DNA of 64,000 nucleotides from Salinibacterium sp. NK8237. Its GTDB lineage: Bacteria > Actinomycetota > Actinomycetes > Actinomycetales > Microbacteriaceae. The stretch covers positions 1,922,001 to 1,986,000 of the forward strand of contig NZ_JADYWE010000001.1 of NCBI RefSeq assembly GCF_015864955.1. The letters run 5' to 3'. The number at the start of each line of letters is the position of its first letter. The stretch's first letter is position 1. Of this stretch, positions 44,282-52,756 are shown one piece after another. Made by a program: the position numbers and the translations under genes. The notes beneath the pieces were generated by a model that saw only the letters and a program-made list of their open reading frames with translations, was not told the origin of the DNA and ran no database searches.

Positions 44282-44911
44282 ATGGACGAAAAAATCAGCG
44301 ACACTGTCGCAACGAGTCAAACTCGTAGCCAACGCAGTCGCAAAATTCGGGCAATCCTTGCCGGGGGACTCGTGCTCGGTGTCGGGGCAGCAATCACCTT
44401 GGCAGCGTGGAACGACTCCGAGTTTGCGCAGGGAACATTCTCTGCCGGTACCTTCAACTTGGTTGGCAGTACCGACGGCACAACGTATACCGAGCACGCT
44501 ACGGCGGGCGCTGCGGCAACGCTCCCGTTTACGGTAAATCCCACTGAGCTATCGCCCGGTGATGTCGTGTACGCACCTTTTGCTGTTCAACTGGCTGCAG
44601 CGACGACGGATGATGCGGTCGTGACGATCTCGAACGAAGCCACTACCGGCGTCGTCACCAATCTCACTTATACATTGATCCAGCCGACGACCTTTGGTTG
44701 CACAAGTGCAACGACCGGCACCGAATTGGTTGCTGCCGGAACAGCAGTGAGCTCAGTGCCGGCCGCCACAACGTTCAGCCTGACCAAGGGCGCTACCGCT
44801 GCCGTCGCTGGTGCTCCCGTGTTCTTGTGCTTCAAAGTGACGGCGGGCGCTCTTATTGCGCAGGGCCAAAGTGGCACTGCAACGTGGGAATTCGCCGCCG
44901 TCTCGCAATAA
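44282..44911 (+). CDS. SipW-dependent-type exported protein 1 (TasA/camelysin-like)
   Basis: A 209-residue exported protein. The N-terminal signal RKIRAILAGGLVLGVGAAIT is followed by the motif AAWNDSEFAQGTFSAGTFNL, the A-(A/S)-W-x-D-(S/G)-E-(F/Y)-A hallmark of proteins matured by a SipW-type signal peptidase (TasA, camelysin and relatives). The mature part is a Thr/Ala-rich β-sandwich-like domain with two cysteines (FGC and FLC) that could pair. The frame is open to 44141, but ATG 44282 precedes a typical signal peptide. It is the first gene of an operon with a second substrate and the peptidase. Fibre or surface matrix formation is inferred from Bacillus TasA. Confidence 0.85.
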   Translation: MDEKISDTVATSQTRSQRSRKIRAILAGGLVLGVGAAITLAAWNDSEFAQGTFSAGTFNLVGSTDGTTYTEHATAGAAATLPFTVNPTELSPGDVVYAPFAVQLAAATTDDAVVTISNEATTGVVTNLTYTLIQPTTFGCTSATTGTELVAAGTAVSSVPAATTFSLTKGATAAVAGAPVFLCFKVTAGALIAQGQSGTATWEFAAVSQ

Positions 44912-44915
44912 GACC

Positions 44916-45554
44916 GTGTCGAGCGATACCCCGCTTGAGAATTCGCTCGAGGCGAAGAGGAAGTCGACTCTTCGCCTCCGAGCGGTCTTAGCAGGCGGGC
45001 TTGTGCTCGGAATTGGGGCAACCGTGACTCTCGCGAGTTGGCAAGATTCCGAATATGCATCGCACCAGTTCGAAGCGAGCACTTTTGGTACCGAGTCGAG
45101 CACCGTGACCGGTGGGTGGGCGAGCAACGATTCTGCGCCGGGCGCCGCGCTGGTCTTCACAGGCGGAGCAGCGTTGCCGATGGTCTCTCAGTACGCGTGG
45201 ATCAACATCCGCACCACGGCGAACTCGACCACCAACGGAACGGTGACACTTGCCAGCTCAAGTGCTTCGGGCACCCTCGCGCCCGAACTCGAGTACCGAG
45301 CTGTGCGCACTCCCTCTAGCGGAACTGCCTGCGACGCCACCGTATTTGTCGGCAGCCCGACGTTTATCGCAGGCGGCGCAGCCACGTACCTTCCGGTGAC
45401 TAGCGTGCCGGCATCCGCTGTGGCATCGGCGATTACCTCCCCGAGCGGTCAGTTGCGGTACTGCTTCGATATTCGAGTTCGCGCCGCCGCCAACAACAAC
45501 AAACAGGGAACCACAGGCCAAGTCACCTGGCTGTTCTCTGCGATCTCGAACTAG
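44916..45554 (+). CDS. SipW-dependent-type exported protein 2
   Basis: A 212-residue paralogue. Signal peptide STLRLRAVLAGGLVLGIGAT then LASWQDSEYASHQFEASTFG with the same hallmark motif as the preceding protein. The mature domain is Ser/Thr-rich and has a late cysteine pair (GTACDATV and LRYCFDIRV). GTG 44916 lies 4 bp past the preceding stop and is the preferred start; no strong ribosome site is seen, so coupling to the preceding gene is likely. The longer upstream frame is a shadow of gene 1. Confidence 0.82.
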   Translation: MSSDTPLENSLEAKRKSTLRLRAVLAGGLVLGIGATVTLASWQDSEYASHQFEASTFGTESSTVTGGWASNDSAPGAALVFTGGAALPMVSQYAWINIRTTANSTTNGTVTLASSSASGTLAPELEYRAVRTPSSGTACDATVFVGSPTFIAGGAATYLPVTSVPASAVASAITSPSGQLRYCFDIRVRAAANNNKQGTTGQVTWLFSAISN

Positions 45555-45567
45555 GGGGGGTGAGCGG

Positions 45568-46914
45568 ATGAGCGCGCCAACAACCACCCTGCGTAGTGTT
45601 CGCGGTCGTGTCGGGGATGCCCTGCTCACGGTTGCTGCCGTTGGTGGCGCGCTGTGCATCCTCCTCGTCGTAATTGCAGCGGTCTTCAACATCACGCTCA
45701 TCATGTTCGCGACAGGCTCGATGAGTCCAACGATTCCTGCCGGGTCGCTCGCCGTCGTGAAGCAGATTCCGGCCTCCGAGGTGCAGGTGGGTGACATTGT
45801 CACTGTCGACCGAGTGGATGCTCTGCCGATAACTCACCGCGTGACCTCCGTCTCCGCGGCCGCCGACAACGATGCACGAAGCATCACGATGCGCGGGGAC
45901 GCCAACGAGCTCGCCGACCCCGCGCCGTACATCGTGACCAGCGCGCGGATTGTGCTCTTCTCCGTGCCGCAACTTGCCTATGCGGTGACGGCGATCTCAA
46001 GCCCGCTCGTGCTTGGGTTGATTACACTCGCCGCGACCACGCTCGTGACCTGGGCGTTCTGGCCCAGAGACGAGGTGCCACCGCGCCGCCGACAGGGGAA
46101 GTCGCACGAAGACCGGTCGCCGCAAGATGACTCCGGCCAGCACTGGCCGCGCCACGACACCGACGGCCAAAGGGCAGGGCGGCATCGCGTTCCCGCCGGA
46201 CCTCTCGCGCTGCTCGCGCTCGCTGCCGTCGCCAACCCGCTGTGGGGTGTGGTGCCGTCTGCGCAGGCCGCGGAGACGGAGTCCGTGATCGAAGGAACTG
46301 CGCTCAGCCTGACGTCGATCGGCGATGGAGCGCTCATGGCGCAGCTGCGACCGACCGTGCCCGTGCCGTGGCAGGTTGGCGTGGTTCCGCACGCCGCAGA
46401 GCCCGGCATCGTTCACCTCTCACTCGCAAGCGAGGGCGGCCTCGCGATGGATCCGAACGGTGTGCAGGTGACTGTAAGTAGTTGTGCTGTGCGATGGATC
46501 GACGGAGTCTGTGCGCAGGGTGGTGCAGTGATATTGGGGCCGGGGCCCGTGTCAACCTTGGTGGCTGATTCCGTCGAGCTGGGATCGATGCCCACCGATC
46601 GCGAGCTCTGGATTCTCATCGATGTCAGCGTGCCCGCGAACCCCGCGAACGTGCGGGGCGAGTCGGCAACGCTGACCTTCACCGCTGACGGTGTTGGTGA
46701 CGCGGTCTCAACCGGTGGCACGGTTGGGGCTATTGCGATGACCGGCACTGACCTGCGCACGCCGTTCGTGGCGGCGCTGATCGCCGTGTTGACCGGGCTC
46801 GGGCTTGCCGGCGTGGCGCGACTGCTGAAGGCTCGGCAGCGCGCAAGCAGAAAGTTGCAGGGTTCAGACGGCGGTGATGACGCACTGCGGGTTCGCGCCG
46901 CCGAATCCCATTGA
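45568..46914 (+). CDS. SipW-type signal peptidase I fused to an exported domain with LAxTG-like tail
   Basis: A 448-residue fusion. Residues 1-165 are a signal peptidase I of the SipW/ER type: membrane anchor (about 18-45), catalytic S51 in GSMSPT and H91 in ITHRV in place of the bacterial lysine, then a second membrane segment (about 140-165). A charged arginine-rich linker follows. A second hydrophobic segment (about 210-235, PLALLALAAVANPLWGVV ending SAQAAE) looks like an internal signal peptide. An exported β-rich domain comes next and the C-terminus carries IAMTG, a membrane segment and a basic tail, like a class E sortase signal. The peptidase presumably processes the two preceding proteins. 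ATG 45568 is preceded by a GGGGGG run. Confidence 0.85.
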   Translation: MSAPTTTLRSVRGRVGDALLTVAAVGGALCILLVVIAAVFNITLIMFATGSMSPTIPAGSLAVVKQIPASEVQVGDIVTVDRVDALPITHRVTSVSAAADNDARSITMRGDANELADPAPYIVTSARIVLFSVPQLAYAVTAISSPLVLGLITLAATTLVTWAFWPRDEVPPRRRQGKSHEDRSPQDDSGQHWPRHDTDGQRAGRHRVPAGPLALLALAAVANPLWGVVPSAQAAETESVIEGTALSLTSIGDGALMAQLRPTVPVPWQVGVVPHAAEPGIVHLSLASEGGLAMDPNGVQVTVSSCAVRWIDGVCAQGGAVILGPGPVSTLVADSVELGSMPTDRELWILIDVSVPANPANVRGESATLTFTADGVGDAVSTGGTVGAIAMTGTDLRTPFVAALIAVLTGLGLAGVARLLKARQRASRKLQGSDGGDDALRVRAAESH

Positions 46915-47415
46915 TGCTGTCGCGGACGCCGGGGCCGAGGTCCAGCCTGATGGATCTTTCGTTTGCACGAACACACCGTAGGAACCGCTGAGCAGTCCGC
47001 CGAGGATCCCGGACTTGAATTGGGTTGTGTAGGTTCCAGAAACAGGGCCGGAGGTGCTGAGGCTTGTGCCTAAGACCGCAGAGGTGAGCGAGCCAAGAAG
47101 TCCGCCTGAAGCGACAAAGTATTCGACGTTGCTGGGGGCGGTGTAGTTGCTGCCCGCGGGAAATCCCCACTTCATAGTGACAACGGGATTGAGGCCTGCG
47201 AAGCCGGGGGAGAGCGAGCAGGTATCGATGACGGGAGGCGCAATGGTGGCGGCAGTAATGCTGGCCTGAGCGTATTCACCGTCGACCCAGGCGGCTTCGG
47301 TTACGTCGGCACGGGTCTGGGTAACAAGAACGACCGCGGTAATGGCTAGAGTTGCGACTGCCACTAGCGTTCGACGTCGCGCTGGGTTCGAGATTGTCGC
47401 TGTGTTGCTGACCAC
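46864..47415 (-). CDS. SipW-dependent-type exported protein 3
   Basis: A 183-residue member of the same class: signal RRRTLVAVATLAITAVVLVT, then AAWVDGEYAQASITAATIAP, the hallmark motif. The mature domain holds an early cysteine (DTCSLSPG), a late one (NPQCVITAV) and a fibronectin-like β-rich layout ending ASMGFGGANPQ. It is on the opposite strand to the peptidase, with its 3' end overlapping the last 51 bp of the peptidase gene. GTG 47415 follows a strong GGGAGGGGG site. Upstream coding to 47550 has no signal and is rejected. Confidence 0.82.
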   Translation of the reverse strand: MVSNTATISNPARRRTLVAVATLAITAVVLVTQTRADVTEAAWVDGEYAQASITAATIAPPVIDTCSLSPGFAGLNPVVTMKWGFPAGSNYTAPSNVEYFVASGGLLGSLTSAVLGTSLSTSGPVSGTYTTQFKSGILGGLLSGSYGVFVQTKDPSGWTSAPASATASMGFGGANPQCVITAV

Positions 47416-47517
47416 GTCACGACCCCCTCCCTGCGAATGGAAAAGGCACCCCCTGCGATCCCCACGTAGGAAACATAATAGCGTGAGCGCGACTGAAGCA
47501 AGAAGAAACGGTTTTTG

Positions 47518-48711
47518 ATGACCACGAGTCACCCAGACAGCAGCCAACAACTCAGGGTCGCACTCACGGCAACCGTGATCGTGTTTGGAATCAACGGCGT
47601 GGTGTTCGCCAGCTGGGCTGCTCGCATCCCCGCCGTCACGGACATTCTCGATCTCACGCCCGGGCAGATGGGCAGCTTGCTGCTCTGTCTGGCGGTCGGC
47701 TCACTCATTGCATTACCCACTGCCGGGTTTGTGACGAGCAAGATTGGCACAGCGCACTCGGTACGGCTCGCGGGAATGATTTCTACGTTCGCCTGCCTGG
47801 GCGTCGCGCTGTCGCTCTCCGCGGCATCCACGGTCGGCACTGCGCTCTCGTTGTTCGTCTTTGGCATCGGTATTGGGCTCTGGGATGTCGCCATCAACAT
47901 CGAGGGTGCCGACGTCGAGCACAAACTGGGCCGCACTGTCATGCCGCAACTTCATGCGGCCTTCAGCGGAGGGGCGTTCGTCGGGGCGATCATCGGCGCG
48001 GGGCTCGCAAACATTGGGGTGGGGCTTCCGGCTCACCTCTTTGTGATTGCTGGTGTCGTGGTCGCGGCAACGCTGTGGCTTCCGAAGTACTTTTTGCCGC
48101 ACATCCCGGAGCCAACTCAACTAGCGAACGAGCCTGCTCCGCCGAAAGTGCGCAGCGCCTGGAAGGACAGCCGTACTCTGCTGATCGGAGTCGTTGTGCT
48201 CGGCGCGACTCTGACCGAAGGTGCCGGCAACGACTGGATCGCGAAAGCCGCCGTCGATGGGCTCGGCGTCACCAATGCCAACGGTGCGTTCATGTTCGCC
48301 ACCTTCGTGCTGGCAATGACCGCGATGCGATTCTTCGGCGGCAAAGCGATCGATGCGTTTGGTCGAGTTCCTGTGCTGCGCGGCAGTATGGCCGCCGCCG
48401 CGATCGGTCTCACCGTGTTCGTCTTCGCGCCCACCCTGTGGCTAGCGCTGATCGGTGTCGCCCTGTGGGGGATTGGTGCAGCGCTCGCGTTCCCGATGGG
48501 GATGTCGGCAGCAGCCGATGACCCCAAGCGGGCTGCGGCCCGAGTTTCCGTGGTTGCCACCATCGGCTACGTCGCATTTCTTGCCGGACCGCCACTGCTG
48601 GGGTTCCTTGGCGATGCTGTCGGAATCCGGTTTGCGTTGCTCGCCATCGGAGTGCCGATTGTGGTGGCGCTCGTGCTCGCGGGGGCAGCGAAGCCGCTAC
48701 GCGACCGCTAG
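47518..48711 (+). CDS. MFS transporter
   Basis: A 397-residue major-facilitator protein with about 12 hydrophobic segments, such as VIVFGINGVVFASWAARIPA at the start and a late GYVAFLAGPPLLGFLGDAVG. The ASWAARIPA...GLILLCLAVG-type N-terminus resembles the group that contains fucose-permease-like and drug-efflux proteins in Actinobacteria. The substrate cannot be assigned. ATG 47518 is preferred over the adjacent TTG 47515. It is divergent from the SipW-dependent gene 3, whose start lies 102 bp away. Confidence 0.88.
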   Translation: MTTSHPDSSQQLRVALTATVIVFGINGVVFASWAARIPAVTDILDLTPGQMGSLLLCLAVGSLIALPTAGFVTSKIGTAHSVRLAGMISTFACLGVALSLSAASTVGTALSLFVFGIGIGLWDVAINIEGADVEHKLGRTVMPQLHAAFSGGAFVGAIIGAGLANIGVGLPAHLFVIAGVVVAATLWLPKYFLPHIPEPTQLANEPAPPKVRSAWKDSRTLLIGVVVLGATLTEGAGNDWIAKAAVDGLGVTNANGAFMFATFVLAMTAMRFFGGKAIDAFGRVPVLRGSMAAAAIGLTVFVFAPTLWLALIGVALWGIGAALAFPMGMSAAADDPKRAAARVSVVATIGYVAFLAGPPLLGFLGDAVGIRFALLAIGVPIVVALVLAGAAKPLRDR

Positions 48712-48732
48712 CCGAGCAGGTAAGAGGCTCGA

Positions 48733-48785
48733 TAAGTGTGGGTTAAATCCACTCATACCAACACTTAACTCCGTAAGTGTTGGTA
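48733..48785. promoter_or_regulatory. inverted repeat operator upstream of fic gene
   Basis: TACCAACACTTA (48756-48767) and TAAGTGTTGGTA (48774-48785) form a perfect 12-bp-arm inverted repeat with a 6-bp spacer, 11 bp before the fic start. A further half-site TAAGTGTGGGT lies at 48733-48743. TACGGT (48784-48789) is placed as a -10 for a leaderless mRNA starting at the ATG (48796). Confidence 0.88.
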
Positions 48786-48795
48786 CGGTGTAGTT

Positions 48796-50040
48796 ATGAC
48801 CACAGTTAGTGAGCGCACACCTCACGTAATCGTTCCGGTACCACCGGTCGCTTACGAGGCTCACGAGTGGGTTCCGAGATTCCCGCAGATGTACTCACGC
48901 GCTGAAAATGAACGGCAGACTGGAACCTACGAATCGACCGTCGTTCCCCCCATCGCCGGCTGGTCGCCTCTACTGGACAGCGAGACGAGTGCGAACGTGG
49001 AGGAGGCGGCACTCGCGCTCCGGGAGTTCGACCTGCACTCCCGCGCCGCGTTAGGCACCACCGACCCTGCGTTGGCGCCGATGTCAGCGATCCTGCTGCG
49101 CACGGAGTCCGCATCCAGTAGCCAGATTGAGAACCTCACTACCTCAGCAAAACAACTCGCTCTTGCTGAGATCAACGAAGGGCAGAAGCATAACGCTCTG
49201 ACCGTTGTCGGCAACGTGCGTGCGATGGAAGCGGCACTTCAGTTATCAGACAGTCTCGACGCGGCGAGCATCCTCGCGATGCATCGCGAACTTCTTAGTC
49301 GTCAATCAGGGCTCGAACATGAGGCAGGCAGGTTTCGCACAGAACTGGTGTGGATCGGGAACAGAGATAGCGCTGGGCCGCGGCAAGCCTCATTCATTGC
49401 ACCCCAGCATCCGCTCATTCCTGACGCCATCGACGATGTTGTTGCTTTCGCGCGGCGTCACGATGTGCCGACCCTCGTGCAGGTAGCCGTTGCGCACGCA
49501 CAATTCGAAACCATTCACCCTTTCGTCGACGGAAACGGCCGAACCGGTCGCGCCATCGCGCAAGCAATGCTGCGCAATAAGGGACTTTCTACCCACACCA
49601 CCGTGCCCCTCTCCGCCGGCCTACTGGTAAACATCAACTCCTACTTTGACGCGCTAACGCAGTACCGGGCCGGCGACGCCGGCCCCATTGTGCGCCGCTT
49701 CGCGGATGCTGCACGGTATGCCGCTGTGACTGGGCGCGAGCTCGTCGACAACCTCGCGAATGAACTAGCGGCATCGAGGCGTGCCCTCGCCGGCATCCGC
49801 TCGGACTCTGCCGCGTGGAAGATTCTGCCGCGGCTCATCGGGCAACCGGTGGTCAACACTCGCTACCTTGTGAGCGCGCTCGGGCTGAACGATATGACGG
49901 TAGTGCGCGCTTTAGACGTACTAACCGCTCGTGGGATACTCACCGAGCGCACGGGCTTTTCCCGCAACCGGGTGTGGGAACAGCGAGAGATTCTTGGCGT
50001 GCTCGACGCCTATGCGGCGCAGATCCGTCGGGCGAGCTGA
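48796..50040 (+). CDS. Fic family protein (AMP-transferase), class II
   Basis: A 414-residue Fic protein. The catalytic loop HPFVDGNGRTGR (about residues 239-250) is intact, so AMPylation activity is expected. The inhibitory-helix motif SSQIEN (about 107-112, fitting (S/T)xxxE(G/N)) lies N-terminal to the Fic core, which makes it a class II, intramolecularly inhibited enzyme. The C-terminal 90 residues contain a winged-helix-like module (VSALGLNDMTVVRALDVLTA) as in Fic proteins that bind their own promoter; the strong inverted repeat upstream fits autoregulation. No ribosome site is visible before ATG 48796. The target protein is unknown. Confidence 0.9.
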   Translation: MTTVSERTPHVIVPVPPVAYEAHEWVPRFPQMYSRAENERQTGTYESTVVPPIAGWSPLLDSETSANVEEAALALREFDLHSRAALGTTDPALAPMSAILLRTESASSSQIENLTTSAKQLALAEINEGQKHNALTVVGNVRAMEAALQLSDSLDAASILAMHRELLSRQSGLEHEAGRFRTELVWIGNRDSAGPRQASFIAPQHPLIPDAIDDVVAFARRHDVPTLVQVAVAHAQFETIHPFVDGNGRTGRAIAQAMLRNKGLSTHTTVPLSAGLLVNINSYFDALTQYRAGDAGPIVRRFADAARYAAVTGRELVDNLANELAASRRALAGIRSDSAAWKILPRLIGQPVVNTRYLVSALGLNDMTVVRALDVLTARGILTERTGFSRNRVWEQREILGVLDAYAAQIRRAS

Positions 50041-50102
50041 GCCGCAGATCGCGCTGAGTGAGCAGCCGAACTGGTCCGCAGGCTACCCCGGAAGTTGCCT
50101 CG

Positions 50103-50465
50103 TTAAACCTTTTCGTCGACGATGCCCACAAAGCGACTACCAATGCCGTCGACCTCGGAGCGGAACACGCCCTCAGCGGGAGCGGGAAGCTCATCCGCGT
50201 CATGCCAGTCGCACGTCAGGTACATGAATGCTGGCCACCACTTCTTGGGGCGGGCCGCCTCCGTGAAGCCGCAGACCGTGCAGGTGAGCTGCATCCAGAC
50301 GGGGCGCTTGCCGGTGCGGTTGGCGAGCGACTGGACCAGCCACGCTGGCGGGTTGGCTTGTAGTTCTTCGAACTCGGCATCCGACATGCGACTCGGGAGG
50401 TCATGCCGTCTCGCCATCTCCAAAGGAATGTCGAGGCGGAGTGCAGCTTCCCGTCGTGTAATCAT
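50103..50465 (-). CDS. hypothetical protein with two cysteine clusters
   Basis: A 120-residue protein of unknown function. The N-terminal helix MITRREAALRLDIPLEMARR looks like a short HTH, and the later CTVCGFTEAARPKKWW and YLTCDWHDADELPAP could form one zinc-binding site (Cys-Cys-Cys-His). No membrane segment. ATG 50465 starts it; neighbours are the fic gene on the other side and the cupin gene. It looks like a small conserved actinobacterial protein but I have no family name for it. Confidence 0.62.
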   Translation of the reverse strand: MITRREAALRLDIPLEMARRHDLPSRMSDAEFEELQANPPAWLVQSLANRTGKRPVWMQLTCTVCGFTEAARPKKWWPAFMYLTCDWHDADELPAPAEGVFRSEVDGIGSRFVGIVDEKV

Positions 50466-50535
50466 GCTCCTACGGTACGCGACGCTGACGGCCCCACGAA
50501 TCTGCAGGAGTGATTGCCCGCGCTAAGGCAGCCCG

Positions 50536-50892
50536 CTAGCTGATGTAGATCTTGCGCAGCGTTTCGGTGATCGTCCAGCGGGTCTGCATGCCCGCGGTGA
50601 GCCGCACAACATCGCCGGGGCCTACAACGACGGTGCGATCATCCGCAGCGAAGTGGATGCTGGCGCGCCCGCTAATGACCACAAAGACCTCATCGACCTC
50701 GGTGTCTGTTGCGGTGCCCACGGTCATCTCCCAGATGCCGATCTCGCTGTCGCCGAGGGTGTCGAGCACGGCGTAGCCCGCGGTCGGAGTGCCCTCCACC
50801 ACCTCGTCTGCCTCAAGGGCTTCGTGGGCGACGGGAACGGCGCTCGCCGCGAGGGGCGTGCCGGGGCTGAGGAGTGCTGCGGGTTCGGTCAT
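50536..50892 (-). CDS. cupin domain protein
   Basis: A 118-residue single-cupin protein. The first motif region reads DEVFVVISGRASIHFAADDR (about 66-85), the second GPGDVVRLTAGMQTRW (about 91-106). The usual metal-binding His residues of motif 1 are largely replaced, and only E/D residues are visible, so it may be a non-metal cupin or binder rather than an enzyme. It lies 4 bp downstream of the YhgE-like gene and may be the last gene of that operon. Confidence 0.82.
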   Translation of the reverse strand: MTEPAALLSPGTPLAASAVPVAHEALEADEVVEGTPTAGYAVLDTLGDSEIGIWEMTVGTATDTEVDEVFVVISGRASIHFAADDRTVVVGPGDVVRLTAGMQTRWTITETLRKIYIS

Positions 50893-50896
50893 GGGC

Positions 50897-52756
50897 TCAG
50901 CCTATGAGACTGGGCTGCAGATCGCGCAGGGTGCGGCGGTGGGTCATGCGGGTCACGCCGATGGCGGAAAGGATGAGCGCGCCACCGAGCCAGGCGCCGA
51001 GCACGAGAGCGTCGGTGCCGACTCGGGCGATGTCGCCGCCGTACATGAACTGGCGCATGGCATCCACAACGTAGCCCATCGGCAGCACGTGGTGCAGGGC
51101 AGCCAGTGGTGCGGGCAGGGTTTGCCACGGGAAGGTGCCGCCGGCGGTCACGAGTTGCAGCACCATGAGTACGAGCCCCAAGAATTGGCCGACTGACCCG
51201 AACCAAATGTTGAGGGCCAGAATGATGGCAGCGTAGGTGAAGCTTGCCGCGATCATCACCCCGAGGGTGCCGACGGGATGCGTGAAGTTGAAGCCGAGAG
51301 CGATGGCGAGAATGCCGAACAGCGCCACCATCTGCAGCGCGCCGAGCACCGCGGGGGTGAGCCAGCCGGCCAGGGTTACCCGAATCGGTGATCGCAGGGC
51401 GGTCACGGCACGCTTGGAAACGGGCTTCACGATGAGGAAGAGGGCGTAGATGCCGATCCAGCCCGCCAGCGCTGTGAAGAATGGGGCAAGGCCGGCACCA
51501 TAGTTGCCGGCGGTCGTCACAGCGCTGGTCTCGACCGCGACCGGGTCAGCAATCGTTTCGGCCTGAAGAGCGCGTAGTGTCTCGCTCGAATCGGGCAGTT
51601 CCTCGACGCCGCTCGCAAGGCCGTCGCGCAATTCGGCGGTTCCGTCGGCGAGAGTGCCGAGGCCGTCTTTGAGGGTGCTCACTCCATCGCTGAGTGTTGA
51701 TGCTCCGGATGTTGCGGAGCCGGTCGCTGTGGCGATCTGCTGCGCCCCCGAGGCGAGCTCAGCTGCACTACTCGCGAGCGTGTTTGCGCCGGCGGCAAGT
51801 TCATCGACCTGCGACACCGCGGACTGCACGGTGCCGTTTCCCTCCGCGATGCGATCACTGAGCGGGTCGAGTGCCGTGAGCACGTCGTCAATCTCGGTCG
51901 CGTCGAGTCCCTGCTCGGTGAGCGCGGTGATGAGGTCGGCGCGAGCGGTGGGCAGAGCATCCGCAATGGTTTGGGCAGCGGTTCCCGCTTCATCGGCGTA
52001 ACCAGCAAGCTCGGTGTTGCCGGCAGCGACCTGCGCTGCGCCGGCGGAGAGCTGGTCGGCTCCGCTCGCGAGAGTGTCGGTGGCGGTGCTGAGCTCGTTC
52101 AGCCCCGAAGTCAGAGTGCTCGCGCCATCCGACAGTTCACCGGCACCAGAGACGGCATCCTGTGAGCCGTCGAGAAGTTGGGAGGCGCCATCGGCGGCAT
52201 CCGCCAGCTCAGAGCGGATGGCAGAGATCGCCGTCAGCAGAGTGCCGGCCGCTTCTTCTCCCACGAGTTCCGCTACCGACCGCCGGATCTGTTCGACGGC
52301 CTGTTTGCCGATCGTGGACGCCAAGTAGTTGTTGGCATCGTTGGTTTCGAGGTCGATCTCAGCCTGATGGGGATCGGTGTCTGCGATGGAGGTGAGGGCA
52401 TCCGAGAAATCGTGCGGGATGGTCACCGTGAAGTCGACATCGCCGTCGGCCAGCGCCGTCTCAGCGTCAGCGGCGGAGAGCACGTGCCACTCGAAGTCGT
52501 TGCCCTCGAGTAGATCGTCGGCGACTTGCTGGCCGTAGTTCACAGCCTCGTCGTCGCCGTCTGCGGGCACGCCATCGTCGTTGACGACCAACCCGACCGG
52601 CACTTCGGCAAAGCTGCCGTAGGGGTCCTGGTTGGCCCACAGGTACACGCCGCCGTAGAGCACGGGCACGAGCATGAGCGCGAGCAAAGCGAGCATCGCC
52701 ATGCGTGACGAAGTGAGTCGCCGCAGTTCAGCGGCGATCATTGCGGGAACCTTCAT
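50897..52756 (-). CDS. YhgE/Pip-type ABC-2-like membrane protein
   Basis: A 619-residue membrane protein of the YhgE/Pip family (phage-infection-protein-like). There is one N-terminal membrane segment (about 15-38), a large extracytoplasmic domain of about 370 residues with long alanine/serine-rich coiled-coil repeats (for example ELSTATDTLASGADQLSAGA), then five or six C-terminal membrane segments. Members are the permease-like parts of exporters of unknown cargo; phage-receptor roles are described for Lactococcus Pip. It overlaps the preceding degenerate ATPase gene by 4 bp. Confidence 0.9.
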   Translation of the reverse strand: MKVPAMIAAELRRLTSSRMAMLALLALMLVPVLYGGVYLWANQDPYGSFAEVPVGLVVNDDGVPADGDDEAVNYGQQVADDLLEGNDFEWHVLSAADAETALADGDVDFTVTIPHDFSDALTSIADTDPHQAEIDLETNDANNYLASTIGKQAVEQIRRSVAELVGEEAAGTLLTAISAIRSELADAADGASQLLDGSQDAVSGAGELSDGASTLTSGLNELSTATDTLASGADQLSAGAAQVAAGNTELAGYADEAGTAAQTIADALPTARADLITALTEQGLDATEIDDVLTALDPLSDRIAEGNGTVQSAVSQVDELAAGANTLASSAAELASGAQQIATATGSATSGASTLSDGVSTLKDGLGTLADGTAELRDGLASGVEELPDSSETLRALQAETIADPVAVETSAVTTAGNYGAGLAPFFTALAGWIGIYALFLIVKPVSKRAVTALRSPIRVTLAGWLTPAVLGALQMVALFGILAIALGFNFTHPVGTLGVMIAASFTYAAIILALNIWFGSVGQFLGLVLMVLQLVTAGGTFPWQTLPAPLAALHHVLPMGYVVDAMRQFMYGGDIARVGTDALVLGAWLGGALILSAIGVTRMTHRRTLRDLQPSLIG

